A stretch of DNA of 64,000 bases from Candidatus Nitrohelix vancouverensis (GCA_015698305.1 CP048620.1:3243474-3307473); one strand, 5' to 3'. Counted from the first letter of the stretch, positions 18,589 to 28,955 are shown. Numbers and translations are program-made. The notes: generated from the letters alone by a model not told the origin.

Positions 18589-18996
18589 GTGAAAAACTTT
18601 TTTCTTACTTTACACATGTTGTCCATGTGCCTGGTCGTAGGAACCCTGTTCCTGCAATCCTTATCGGTGGTATTCAGACTGCGCCTGAAAGGCGAAGGAG
18701 AAATCGCCGGGATCAAAAAAATCCAGAAACGCATTCATAAATTCATCTATTATCCGATTCTTGGCGTCACCGTCCTCTCGGGAATGTACCTTGCCGTCAA
18801 GACCCAGGTGTTTTCCGAATCCAACTGGATCGTCGTCAAATTAGTTCTGCTCGCCGTATTGATCGCGCTCGGATTTCTCAACGGCAAGCAGATTGAAAAA
18901 GACACGCTCCCGAAAAAATACGCCATGCAGGTTCACATCGGTATTTTCCTGATCGCGGGCGGCATGATTTACCTGGCAACCATCAAACCGTTTTAA
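18589..18996 (+). CDS. Four-helix membrane protein, CopD-like
   Basis: 135 residues from a GTG start. Four membrane helices are predicted; histidines lie at the ends of helices 1 and 2 and in helix 4 (TLHMLSMCLVVGTLFL, IHKFIYYPILGVTVLSG, VHIGIFLIAGGMIYL). This pattern recalls small CopD/DUF-type four-helix bundle proteins that can bind haem or metal; that assignment is weak and no metal is implied by the neighbours. Confidence 0.65.
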   Translation: MKNFFLTLHMLSMCLVVGTLFLQSLSVVFRLRLKGEGEIAGIKKIQKRIHKFIYYPILGVTVLSGMYLAVKTQVFSESNWIVVKLVLLAVLIALGFLNGKQIEKDTLPKKYAMQVHIGIFLIAGGMIYLATIKPF

Positions 18997-19006
18997 GGTT
19001 TCCGCC

Positions 19007-19138
19007 ATGGACATTCTTCTTACCATGGTCGCCAGCGTCCTCCTGATAATCGGTTTTTTCGTTATCTGCAGAACCAGCACCGAAGACGACGAGGATGAGG
19101 ATGATGAAAACGAGGAAGAAGCAGGCCCCAAACCCTGA
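19007..19138 (+). CDS. 43-residue single-TM protein with acidic tail
   Basis: ATG at 19007, stop at 19136-19138. One membrane helix (ILLTMVASVLLIIGFFVI) is followed by a very acidic tail, rich in D and E, ending in AGPKP. AAGG lies about nine bases before the start, and it is packed between two genes in the same direction (10 bp after the upstream stop, 12 bp before the aldo/keto reductase). The position and ribosome-binding site support a real small protein. Function unknown. Confidence 0.6.
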   Translation: MDILLTMVASVLLIIGFFVICRTSTEDDEDEDDENEEEAGPKP

Positions 19139-19150
19139 GAAGTGAGTCGC

Positions 19151-20092
19151 ATGAAAACGACCGGGTTTTCTGAAATCGGCAAACAATGGAGCGCCATCAC
19201 CTTCGGATGCTGGCAGATCGCGCCCAGCGGCGGTTGGGGCGACCTTTGCACAGAACAGGAAGCCGAGGCCTCTGTCCGCACCGCCCTCGACTGCGGCATC
19301 ACCGCTTTTGATACCGCCGAAGGCTATGGCGACGGCGAATCAGAACGACGTCTCGGTCGCGCCCTTGGCTCCCGCAAAGACGAGGTCGTCGTCATCTCCA
19401 AAATCTGGCCCGACGCCGAACTGACTCTCAACGATTACCAGAAACGTCTGGACGCCAGCCTCAAAGCGCTGAATCGCGAATACGTCGACGTCTATCTGGT
19501 GCACTGGCCCGGCTCCTATTTCGACAGTCCCGACAAAAGCAAAAAACTTGCAGATATCATGCGCTCCCTGCGCGATAGCGGCAAAGCCCGCGCCATCGGC
19601 CTGTCCAATTTCCACGCCAATGACTTGCAACGGCTGGGCGATTCGCTCAGCGATTTTTCCATCAATCAGGTTCCCTACAGTTTGCTGGGCAGAGAGTACG
19701 AGGGCAAAACGCGAAGCCTGTGCCAGCGCGAAGGTTTGCCCTACATGGCCTTTTCGCCCACCGGTCAGGGCTTTCTCGCCGGGCGTTTCAGCAAGGAAGA
19801 TCAGAATTTCCCCGCCCGCGCTTCCAACCGCTTTTATCAGGAGCCCCGCTTCAGCGCAGGCAAACGCCTGTATGAAAAAATCCAGACTATCGCCAGGGAC
19901 ATCGGGCGCGCTCCCATCGAAATCGCCATCGCCTGGGTTCTCGCTCAACCAAACATCCTAACCGCCATTGTCGGTTCCAGAAAACCGGATCAAATCAGGG
20001 AATTTTCCAAAGCGGGCGATTTAAAACTCACGCCGGAAACGCTCGAATTGCTGACAAAGGCCAGCGATCAATTCATCCAATCCACTCGCTAA
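19151..20092 (+). CDS. Aldo/keto reductase
   Basis: NADPH-dependent oxidoreductase, 313 residues from the ATG at 19151 (GAGAAGTGAG upstream). The tetrad is readable: Asp54 and Tyr59 in FDTAEGYGDGESE, Lys in VVVISKIW and His118 in VYLVHWPG. The C-terminal NADP-binding region contains AIVGSRKPDQIREF. The substrate cannot be inferred. It begins 12 bp after the 43-residue membrane protein. Confidence 0.93.
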   Translation: MKTTGFSEIGKQWSAITFGCWQIAPSGGWGDLCTEQEAEASVRTALDCGITAFDTAEGYGDGESERRLGRALGSRKDEVVVISKIWPDAELTLNDYQKRLDASLKALNREYVDVYLVHWPGSYFDSPDKSKKLADIMRSLRDSGKARAIGLSNFHANDLQRLGDSLSDFSINQVPYSLLGREYEGKTRSLCQREGLPYMAFSPTGQGFLAGRFSKEDQNFPARASNRFYQEPRFSAGKRLYEKIQTIARDIGRAPIEIAIAWVLAQPNILTAIVGSRKPDQIREFSKAGDLKLTPETLELLTKASDQFIQSTR

Positions 20093-20097
20093 ACGCC

Positions 20098-20433
20098 ATG
20101 GAAGACGACGACTGGCTGGACCTGTCCGAACAAGAAGGCGTCACCCTGGGACCGGAAGACGCCCTGCGCCGTGAAATCGAGAAAACCAAACGGCTCAAGG
20201 TCGAACGTCTTCAGCTACGGGATCAGGTTGAAAAATTAAAGCAAAAAGTGCAATTTCTGGAAAATGAAAACGAAACGCTCCGACACAATCCTGCAAAACA
20301 ACGCGACACGCAGGCTCCGACGCGGACAGCCCCCCTCCCCGCCGTATCCCAATGGGCTTTGATTTTGCTCGGGGTCAACCTGCTGGCCTGCGCCTGGCTT
20401 CTTTACAGCTTGATTTTTAAAGAGATTTCCTAG
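20098..20433 (+). CDS. Coiled-coil protein with C-terminal membrane anchor
   Basis: 111 residues. An acidic start (MEDDDWLDLSEQEG) is followed by a coiled coil from about 25 to 65 (heptads in EKTKRLKVERLQLRDQVEKL), a proline-rich linker and one C-terminal membrane helix (WALILLGVNLLACAWLLYSL). A tail-anchored cytoplasmic coiled coil is the simplest reading. No family recognised. It sits six bases after the aldo/keto reductase. Confidence 0.7.
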   Translation: MEDDDWLDLSEQEGVTLGPEDALRREIEKTKRLKVERLQLRDQVEKLKQKVQFLENENETLRHNPAKQRDTQAPTRTAPLPAVSQWALILLGVNLLACAWLLYSLIFKEIS

Positions 20434-20629
20434 AATAATTGGATTAAAATCTGTCAACTCGGGCTTAACTGAAACGCTTTGAGAAACTTTTTTGTGGGGC
20501 TATAGGACAAACAGCCAATTTTTTTCATAAAAGCTGAATCTTTAGGGACAAAACGACCATCTCATTATGAAACGTTTAGGGGACAGCTAGACAACGATTA
20601 ATTTTATTTAGAAAGGGGCGGGTAACTAA

Positions 20630-21079
20630 ATGTGGGTTCTTGAATTTCTTCATGTATTGTTCGGAATTTTCTGGATTGGCTTGCTGTATTTTTTCAATAT
20701 GATCCAAGTTCAATCCATGCCAAAAATGACTGAGGCTGGAGCGGCTAAGCCGTACACACAGATCATTCTTCCCAAGGCCCTTTTCTACTTCCGCTACACG
20801 GCCTTGCTCACGGTAATCACGGGCCTGGTGTATTATGCGGCAGGACGGGGAACGCCGGGACTCATTCACATGGGTATGCTGTTGGGCGTCATTATGGCGG
20901 GTAACGTATGGTTCATTATCTGGCCGAATCAGAAAAAAATCATTGCAGGCGAGTTGGAAGGCGACGCTCTGGCGAAAGCGAAACGACATGCGTTTCTCGC
21001 AAGTCGCACCAACGCATGGTTGTCTTTGCCGATGCTGGTCTGTATGGTAGGCTCCAGCCACGGCGGTTTGGGCTTCTAA
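20630..21079 (+). CDS. Urate-oxidase-N (PuuD-like) membrane protein
   Basis: 149 residues with four membrane helices, resembling the N-terminal membrane domain of PuuD-type urate hydroxylase: MWVLEFLHVLFGIFWIGLLY with a helix-1 histidine, and NVWFIIWPNQKKIIAGE in the loop after helix 3. The cytochrome c domain of full PuuD is missing, so urate oxidation should not be assumed; it may be a stand-alone haem-binding membrane protein. A strong ribosome-binding site (AAAGGGGCGGG) and a perfect downstream terminator suggest a well-expressed single gene. Confidence 0.72.
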   Translation: MWVLEFLHVLFGIFWIGLLYFFNMIQVQSMPKMTEAGAAKPYTQIILPKALFYFRYTALLTVITGLVYYAAGRGTPGLIHMGMLLGVIMAGNVWFIIWPNQKKIIAGELEGDALAKAKRHAFLASRTNAWLSLPMLVCMVGSSHGGLGF

Positions 21080-21114
21080 GAGACGCAAGCGCAGACAATC
21101 GTTACAGAATCAGG

Positions 21115-21151
21115 CGGGAAGGAACTCCAAGAGTTCCTTCCCGTTTTTTTT
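21115..21151 (+). terminator. Rho-independent terminator
   Basis: A perfect 13-bp stem (21115-21127 with 21131-21143), loop CAA, then eight T residues. It closes the PuuD-like gene. Confidence 0.9.
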
Positions 21152-21353
21152 GCCCCTCCTCTCCCAGCGCAACCCTCAATAGCGTTTCTTCTGCAATCTC
21201 CCCAATTCCCATACCTACCCTTTCCGAAAAGTTCACTAAATCATTTTCTTTTTTGGATATTTCAACTAACCTTGATATAGAGAAGGTAATGCCCCTTCTT
21301 TCACAGTTGCAGGAAGGCTTCTGTAACTCCCCTTCCGGCATTGAGAAATCACA

Positions 21354-23186
21354 ATGAACCCGAGGTCCCCCATGTCGACCAGCGTTCCGCCAGAAGTTCC
21401 CCCTGTAGCTCCCAAACGTAAAGGGAAAATCGTTCTGGTCGTATTACTTGCGCTGTTCCTGGCAACCGGTTCTGTCGCTCTCTTCTTCATTGCCAACCTG
21501 CAACAATACCGCGATCCGCTTCAAAAACAACTGTCCCAGTCAACCGGACTGGACATTCATTTTGAAAAAATAGGGCTGGGATTGAGCGGCGGACTGGGAC
21601 TGCGTTGCGAAGGCCTTCAAGTGAAAACCAAAGATCTCTCGCGCAAACTGTTTGGCGCCGGAGACCTCAATCTGGTACTTGAATGGAGCCCTTTGCTCAA
21701 CGGCGAAATCAAAATCAAAAAAGCTGTTTTGAGTCGCCCCTCCATAGACCTGAACCTCAACCCCGCTTCCACCCCACCCGCACCGTCAACAGAAGCCCCG
21801 CAAAAGAAAGACGCCCCTAAAGCCGAACCCTTAAGCCCGGAACAATTGCATTGGAAGGTCGCGCAGTTCAGGCTCCGGCAAATCCACCTCAATGTCGATT
21901 CACTCGAAGTCGATAACGGGGAAATACGAATCATCCAGGTCAATAACGGCAAGGAATCCGTCGCTCCCGTTCGCTTTTCCGGCGCGCTGTCCATTCAGCG
22001 GACGCCCGACCGACTGGATGTCTCCATCTCTCAACTGAACCTGCGTCCTGGCGATCTCCAGTTACAGGGAAGTCTCAAGGGCGTCGATCTCCTGTCTGCA
22101 AACGCTCTGCTCAAACTCGACCTGGAATCGAAAAATCCATCGCTCGACCAACTCGAAGTTTTCAAAGCCTTCTTGCCTCCCTCTGCCGCCAAACTGCTGG
22201 TATCCGAAAATCGACTGGACGCCATGACATTTTCATTGGAAGCCACGCCCGGCGCATCCAACGGAGCGCCTTTGCTGAAAGCCACTCTCAGCGGACAAGC
22301 CTTGCGCGCCAAGCTGTCTGCGGAACCGTTGAGCGTCCAATCCCTGCGCGTTGATCTCAAGGCGCCCCGACTCGACCAGGCCAGCGCCCATAGCGTTCTG
22401 GAAGGGATCGAACAGGGGAAAATCGCTCTCAAAGACCTGAAGGCTGACTGGCTCTGGGACGGCAAAACAATACGCGCCGAGAACGGACGCATCCAGCCCG
22501 CGCACGGGCAGGTTACTTTCAGCGGTCAACTCGAACAAAGTTCGTCGAAATTTTCCGCACAGTATCAGGGCGACGATCTACGCCTCGAAGATTTTTCGCC
22601 GCAACGCATTCGCGGAGGGGCGAGCTTCAAAGGCCGCATACAAGGAACGCTTCCAAAAGATAAAAACACTCCCGCAAAAATGGACGCGACAAAACTCCTG
22701 CTCGAATCGCTGAGCGGGCAAAACCAGATTCAACTGGCGCAAGGGAAACTCCTGCCGCTGGAAACCTGGGGCGAGGTCCTGCATTTTTTAAAACCTTCGG
22801 CGGGAACGACGCTACTCAAGGAAGGACTGGGTTTTGAGAAATTCGGAGGGGATTTTAATATCCAGCGGGGGCGCGTGAGAACGGACAACCTGCATTTGCT
22901 CGAGAAGAAAATTCACCTGAAAGCCAAAGGCGAAGCGCATCTGATCCAACGCACTCTCAACGCTGAAGTGAGGGGACTGCCCATGGAACTGCTCAAGCAA
23001 ATCGCCGCGCCCCTGCCCGATCTGGGCCCCATCCTGCAAGACGGACAATTGGAGAAAGCCGTTTACCTGACCGTCAAAGGCCCCTGGGAAAAACCGGCGG
23101 TCGGCGTACTCATCGACCCCAAGGCGGTGAGCCAGCCGGAGCAACTGATCAAAAACCTGCTCAATTTCGCCTTCCCAAATAGATAG
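21354..23186 (+). CDS. AsmA-like protein
   Basis: 610 residues: short proline-rich cytoplasmic start, one membrane helix (residues ~24-46, IVLVVLLALFLATGSVALFF) and a long periplasmic region of repetitive beta structure. AsmA-family signatures include LSQSTGLDIHFEKIGLGLSG near 65, LEWSPLLNGEIKIKKAVLSR near 110 and the C-terminal region from about 430 to 560. AsmA-like proteins are bridge-like lipid transfer or envelope-assembly proteins anchored in the inner membrane. ATG at 21354 is used; ATG at 21372, with GAGG upstream, is equally possible. Confidence 0.85.
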   Translation: MNPRSPMSTSVPPEVPPVAPKRKGKIVLVVLLALFLATGSVALFFIANLQQYRDPLQKQLSQSTGLDIHFEKIGLGLSGGLGLRCEGLQVKTKDLSRKLFGAGDLNLVLEWSPLLNGEIKIKKAVLSRPSIDLNLNPASTPPAPSTEAPQKKDAPKAEPLSPEQLHWKVAQFRLRQIHLNVDSLEVDNGEIRIIQVNNGKESVAPVRFSGALSIQRTPDRLDVSISQLNLRPGDLQLQGSLKGVDLLSANALLKLDLESKNPSLDQLEVFKAFLPPSAAKLLVSENRLDAMTFSLEATPGASNGAPLLKATLSGQALRAKLSAEPLSVQSLRVDLKAPRLDQASAHSVLEGIEQGKIALKDLKADWLWDGKTIRAENGRIQPAHGQVTFSGQLEQSSSKFSAQYQGDDLRLEDFSPQRIRGGASFKGRIQGTLPKDKNTPAKMDATKLLLESLSGQNQIQLAQGKLLPLETWGEVLHFLKPSAGTTLLKEGLGFEKFGGDFNIQRGRVRTDNLHLLEKKIHLKAKGEAHLIQRTLNAEVRGLPMELLKQIAAPLPDLGPILQDGQLEKAVYLTVKGPWEKPAVGVLIDPKAVSQPEQLIKNLLNFAFPNR

Positions 23187-23203
23187 CGCGACGACCGTTC
23201 AAC

Positions 23204-23551
23204 TCAACGCCCCGATTCCGGGAAGATTGATTCCTCCTCGAAGCGATAACCGCAAGCCTCGATGCCGTCCGGTTGCGTGGGGTACTTCAAACAGAGCAGG
23301 GGTTTTTCCGGCGTTCCATGAACCCGGCACCCTGCTTCATCCGACCATTCCGAGCAAGGGACATCGAGCGTGTAGAAGAGGTGATTGTTTTCGATATCCT
23401 CTCCCACCACGCGAATGCCGCGAAACTGCATGTAGCGTTTCAGTTCGTCAAGCGAACCGTGTTGCCGGAGCGTTACATCCCGCACCACCGTCATATTCAC
23501 CGACTGGCAACACTCCCCGCACTGATGGCATTCGCCTTTTCGAACCAACAT
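23204..23551 (-). CDS. YkgJ-family cysteine-cluster protein
   Basis: 115 residues with the cysteine cluster typical of the YkgJ/Fe-S(Zn) family: CHQCGECCQ at residues 8-16, then single cysteines in VPCSEWSDEAGCRVHG, LLCLKYP and EACGYRF. A metal-binding role is likely; the precise function is unknown. GAGGCGG precedes the ATG. It starts nine bases after queF and should be co-transcribed with it. Confidence 0.85.
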   Translation of the reverse strand: MLVRKGECHQCGECCQSVNMTVVRDVTLRQHGSLDELKRYMQFRGIRVVGEDIENNHLFYTLDVPCSEWSDEAGCRVHGTPEKPLLCLKYPTQPDGIEACGYRFEEESIFPESGR

Positions 23552-23560
23552 GCAACCGCC

Positions 23561-24010
23561 TCAATTGATTTTTTTCTTTGGTATTTTTTTCGCAGACCGC
23601 TTCACCGGCTTGCCCACATGTTCGACGGTGATGGTGGTATGAATTCCGCCGCGCACGTTGAAATCGCCCACCACCTGCATCCAGACCGGCTGACATGCCG
23701 CGACCAGATGATCGAGAATTTCATTGATGACTTTTTCATGGAAAGCCCCCTGATCGCGAAAGGACCACAGGTACAACTTGAGGGATTTCAACTCAATGCA
23801 TAAATCCCTCGGAACATAAGTGATCTGTATATCCGCAAAATCCGGTTGCCCGGTTTTTGGGCACAGGCAGGTGAACTCCGGGCAATCCATATCAATTTCA
23901 TATTCCCGCCCCGGATAAGGGTTCGGAAACACTTCAATATCGCTAGTTGGTGTTTTTTTCATATTTTTTTCAAAAAAGTTGACCCCCGCCTTGCATTTAA
24001 GATTTGGCAT
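23561..24010 (-). CDS. queF: preQ0 (7-cyano-7-deazaguanine) reductase
   Basis: NADPH-dependent nitrile reductase turning preQ0 into preQ1 in queuosine synthesis. The catalytic cysteine motif is FTCLCPKTGQPDFADI, followed by the substrate-specificity stretch SLKLYLWSFRDQGAFHE; this is the short unimodular type. 149 residues from the ATG at 24010; an internal ATG at 23962 gives a more typical N-terminus, and neither has a clear ribosome-binding site. The 24010 start lies only nine bases from the CIRCE operator of groES. Confidence 0.93.
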   Translation of the reverse strand: MPNLKCKAGVNFFEKNMKKTPTSDIEVFPNPYPGREYEIDMDCPEFTCLCPKTGQPDFADIQITYVPRDLCIELKSLKLYLWSFRDQGAFHEKVINEILDHLVAACQPVWMQVVGDFNVRGGIHTTITVEHVGKPVKRSAKKIPKKKIN

Positions 24011-24046
24011 TATATATAGTTAGCGCTCTCTTCAAATGAGCGCTAA
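23991..24046 (+). promoter_or_regulatory. groES promoter with CIRCE operator
   Basis: CIRCE, the HrcA-repressor operator, is at 24020-24046: TTAGCGCTC, nine bases, GAGCGCTAA. It differs from the textbook TTAGCACTC-N9-GAGTGCTAA only by one symmetric change per arm. Just upstream is a -35 TTGCAT (23991-23996), an 18-nt spacer and -10 TATAGT (24015-24020), so CIRCE covers the expected transcription start. Heat-shock control of groESL by HrcA follows. hrcA is not in the window. Confidence 0.88.
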
Positions 24047-24205
24047 ATACGGAAAAACGCCGGAAACGAATCCAAACACCCCATAAAACCTTAAATTTCA
24101 AGGTGTTTCCTGAATATTTCAATCAGGGAATATTGGATGATATCGATATTTTCCATTATTTAAACCATCAACCTGGATTTTAACACTTTTTTAAAGGAGA
24201 CTTTA

Positions 24206-24493
24206 ATGAAAATCCGACCTCTTCAAGATCGTATTCTGGTTCAACCCATTTTGGAGAAAGAAGTTCAAAAGGGCGGGATCATCATCCCCGACTCAGCCAA
24301 GGAAAAACCCATCGAAGGTCGCGTCAAAGCGGTAGGCAAAGGCAAAGTGGGCGACGACGGAAAGCCCGTTAAACTCGAAGTGAAAGTGGGCGACAAGGTT
24401 CTTTACGGCAAATATGCCGGCACCGAAATCAAAGTAGACGGCGAAGATTACCTTCTGATGCGAGAAGACGACGTTCTGGGAGTCATTGACTAA
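24206..24493 (+). CDS. groES: Co-chaperonin GroES
   Basis: Heptameric lid of the GroEL chaperonin. 95 residues with the N-terminal [15 protein letters not shown], the mobile-loop region ([19 protein letters not shown]) and the C-terminal [23 protein letters not shown] precedes the ATG. The leader between CIRCE and the start is about 160 nt and contains inverted repeats, for example GGAATAT...ATATTTTCC around 24127-24159. It forms an operon with groEL. Confidence 0.98.
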   Translation: MKIRPLQDRILVQPILEKEVQKGGIIIPDSAKEKPIEGRVKAVGKGKVGDDGKPVKLEVKVGDKVLYGKYAGTEIKVDGEDYLLMREDDVLGVID

Positions 24494-24543
24494 AAGCTCC
24501 AGCGGAACCCTGTTAAGAACTCAAATTAATAGTTAATTTTTAA

Positions 24544-26232
<1,689 letters not shown>

Positions 26233-26259
26233 GTTGCCCCGCAACTCAGCTGTATCGAA

Positions 26260-26290
26260 GGCCCCGGTCATCCGACCGGGGCCTTTTTTT
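26260..26290 (+). terminator. Rho-independent terminator of groESL
   Basis: Ten-bp stem GGCCCCGGTC / GACCGGGGCC (26260-26269 with 26274-26283), four-base loop, then seven T residues. Confidence 0.92.
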
Positions 26291-26399
26291 ATCGCAAGAC
26301 AATCATTAACATTCGTTTCCCCTTGTGATATCCTTCGTCACATTAAACGGGCCTGTTTTTTCCGTGTTCAGTCAAATACACTCAACTCTCCTTTGAATC

Positions 26400-27626
26400 A
26401 TGAAAATTCTGGGTATGATCATGGCCGGGGGCGAAGGAAGCCGCCTGTTTCCCCTGACCCGCCAACGGGCCAAACCCGCCGTCCCATTCGGCGGGAAATA
26501 TCGAATCATAGATTTTGTTTTAAGCAATTTCATCAATTCAAAAATCTATTCCCTCTACGTTCTCACCCAGTTCAAATCGCAATCCCTGACGGAACATCTG
26601 CAAGAGGGCTGGCGTTTCAGTTCCCTGTTGCCCGACCATTTTATTTTGCCCGTCCCCGCGCAGAAGCAAACCGGCGAAAGCTGGTATCGGGGAACCGCCG
26701 ACGCGATTTACCAAAACGTCAACCTGTTTGAAAATCAAGGCTACGATATGATTCTGGTGTTTGGCGCCGATCATATTTACCAGATGGACATTCGCCAAAT
26801 GATCGATTTTCATATTCAACGAAAAGCCGACATGACGGTTTCGGCCATTCCCGTTCCCATCAAGGAAGCGAAATCCTTTGGCGTTTTGCAGACCGACGAG
26901 AAACACCGCGTCGTCGGCTTCAAGGAAAAACCCGGACGCCCCAAGCCCATTCCCTCGCAACAGGACATGGCCTACGTTTCCATGGGAAACTATATTTTCA
27001 ACACGGATTTTCTCATCAAGAATCTGTATGACGACGCTTCCAACCTCGACTCTTCGCACGATTTTGGAAAAGACATTCTGCCCAGAGTGTTCAAGACCGA
27101 CCGCGTCTATGCTTATGATTTCGCCTCCAACAAGGTTCCCGGATCGCACCCCAGGGAAACCGGGTACTGGAGAGATGTGGGCACGCTGAAATCATTCTGG
27201 GAAGCCAATATGGATTTGAAAAGCATCTCCCCCGTTTTCAATCTCTACAATAACGAATGGCCCATCCGCTCGACTTTGGCGAACAGTCCGCCCGCAAAAT
27301 TCATATTCAACGATGAAGACCATTGCGGCCATGCTCTCAACAGCATCGTTTCGGAAGGCAGTATCATCAGCGGCGGCAAAGTGGAAGATTCCATCATTTG
27401 CCGACAAGTCGTCGTCGAGTCAGGCTCTCTGGTGCAAAATTCGATCATCATGGATCGAGTCAACATCGGAAAAAATTGCAAGATCAACATGGCGATCATC
27501 GACAAGGACGTCACCGTACCGCCCAACACAACCATCGGCTACGACATCGACGAAGACGAAAACCGTTTTTTTGTAGACCCGGAATCCAACCTCGTCGTCC
27601 TGAACAAAGGTTTTAAATTCACCTAG
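26400..27626 (+). CDS. glgC: Glucose-1-phosphate adenylyltransferase
   Basis: Makes ADP-glucose from glucose-1-phosphate and ATP, the committed step in bacterial glycogen synthesis. 408 residues. The nucleotidyltransferase start is MKILGMIMAGGEGSRLFPLT with AKPAVPFGGKYRIIDF; the GTADAIYQN motif, the ADHIYQMD motif near 122 and a C-terminal left-handed beta-helix (from about 295) are as in the family. The allosteric-site region is present. No other glg gene is adjacent, and the ribosome-binding site is weak. Confidence 0.95.
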   Translation: MKILGMIMAGGEGSRLFPLTRQRAKPAVPFGGKYRIIDFVLSNFINSKIYSLYVLTQFKSQSLTEHLQEGWRFSSLLPDHFILPVPAQKQTGESWYRGTADAIYQNVNLFENQGYDMILVFGADHIYQMDIRQMIDFHIQRKADMTVSAIPVPIKEAKSFGVLQTDEKHRVVGFKEKPGRPKPIPSQQDMAYVSMGNYIFNTDFLIKNLYDDASNLDSSHDFGKDILPRVFKTDRVYAYDFASNKVPGSHPRETGYWRDVGTLKSFWEANMDLKSISPVFNLYNNEWPIRSTLANSPPAKFIFNDEDHCGHALNSIVSEGSIISGGKVEDSIICRQVVVESGSLVQNSIIMDRVNIGKNCKINMAIIDKDVTVPPNTTIGYDIDEDENRFFVDPESNLVVLNKGFKFT

Positions 27627-27650
27627 TCCCACACTCCACCCAGAGTCGCA

Positions 27651-28832
27651 ATGCTTCCTCTCCTGACCGGTATAGATCGTCTGATAGCAGAACCCAAACG
27701 TTACCTGCCCGGCATGCGCGTGGGGCTGGTCGTCAACCAGACCAGCCGAACCGCAACCGGCGAATACGCCATCGACGCCATACGCAGACTTCCAGACCTT
27801 CAGCTCAAGCGACTCTTCGCGCCGGAACACGGCTTGTACGGCGTGGACCAGGACATGATCTCCGTAGACGACGACGTTGATCCGTCCACCCAACTGCGCG
27901 TGATCAGCCTCTACGGTCAGGAGGAATCGTCGCTCGCGCCCCGCATTGAAGACCTCAAGGATCTGGATTGCCTGATCTTCGACATTCAGGATATCGGTTC
28001 GCGCTACTACACCTTCATCTACACCATGGCCTATTGTATGGAACGATGCGGCGAGGCGGGCATCCCCATCATCGTCTGCGACCGCCCCAACCCCATCAAC
28101 GGCGTGGACGTTGAAGGCAACCGCGTGGGCGACGCATGGCGCTCCTTCGTCGGGCGCTACCCCATCGCCAACCGGCATGGCATGACGGCAGGAGAACTCG
28201 CCAGACTCTTCAACAAAGAATTCAACATCCAGTGCGACCTGACCGTCATCAGCATGTCGCAATGGAAGCGGGAACACTGGTTCGACCAGACCGGTCTGGC
28301 CTGGACCCCGCCCTCGCCCAATATGCCCACCCTGTCCACCGCCACCGTCTATCCCGGCATGTGCATGCTTGAAGGAACCAACCTCTCGGAAGGACGCGGC
28401 ACCACCCTGCCCTTCGAACAGATTGGCGCGCCCTTCATCGACGCCCACAAACTGGCCAAAGCCCTCCAGTCCCTGCGCCTGTCCGAAGTCTATTTCCGCC
28501 CGCATTATTTCAAGCCCATGTTCCAGAAATGGTCCGGCCAGGTCTGCGGCGGCGTCCAGATCCACGTCATGGATCGCAAGCGATTCGCGCCTCTCGCAAC
28601 GGGACTCGGCATCATTCATGTCATCCGCAATCTCTATGAAAGCAAGTTTTCATGGCGCACCGAAGCCTATGAATTTGTCAGCGACCGACTCGCCATCGAC
28701 CTGCTTTATGGCAACGATCAATTCCGTACCCGCTGGATCAAGGAAGCCTTCGATCTCGAAGCGATGAGAAACTCCTGGCGCGAGGAGAGCGACGCGTTTC
28801 TGGAATTGCGGAAGAACCACCTTCTGTATTGA
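27651..28832 (+). CDS. DUF1343 / NamZ-like exo-muramidase
   Basis: 393 residues matching the DUF1343 family, whose B. subtilis member NamZ removes terminal N-acetylmuramic acid from peptidoglycan fragments. Family motifs: GLVVNQTSRT, LFAPEHGLYGV, IFDIQDIGSRYYTFIYTM, VCDRPNPINGV, SPNMPTL and EGTNLSEGRGTTLPFE. Unlike typical secreted members, it begins directly with the domain and has no signal peptide, so it may act in the cytoplasm on recycled wall sugars (inference). It starts 24 bp after glgC and is probably in the same operon. Confidence 0.88.
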   Translation: MLPLLTGIDRLIAEPKRYLPGMRVGLVVNQTSRTATGEYAIDAIRRLPDLQLKRLFAPEHGLYGVDQDMISVDDDVDPSTQLRVISLYGQEESSLAPRIEDLKDLDCLIFDIQDIGSRYYTFIYTMAYCMERCGEAGIPIIVCDRPNPINGVDVEGNRVGDAWRSFVGRYPIANRHGMTAGELARLFNKEFNIQCDLTVISMSQWKREHWFDQTGLAWTPPSPNMPTLSTATVYPGMCMLEGTNLSEGRGTTLPFEQIGAPFIDAHKLAKALQSLRLSEVYFRPHYFKPMFQKWSGQVCGGVQIHVMDRKRFAPLATGLGIIHVIRNLYESKFSWRTEAYEFVSDRLAIDLLYGNDQFRTRWIKEAFDLEAMRNSWREESDAFLELRKNHLLY

Positions 28833-28955
28833 ATTTTCGCGTACTATATCGCTTCAGATTTTTCCGGGCAGGCCCCAATTCACCAGGCATGCTTTCATCA
28901 AAGCTCCCCACTCAATAAAACTCACTTAAAAGAACGGAAATCTCCCACGCCAGTG

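Noticed and set aside
26234-26731. 165-codon ORF after groEL
   Set aside because: It overlaps the groESL terminator and runs in another frame over glgC, which has clear family motifs.
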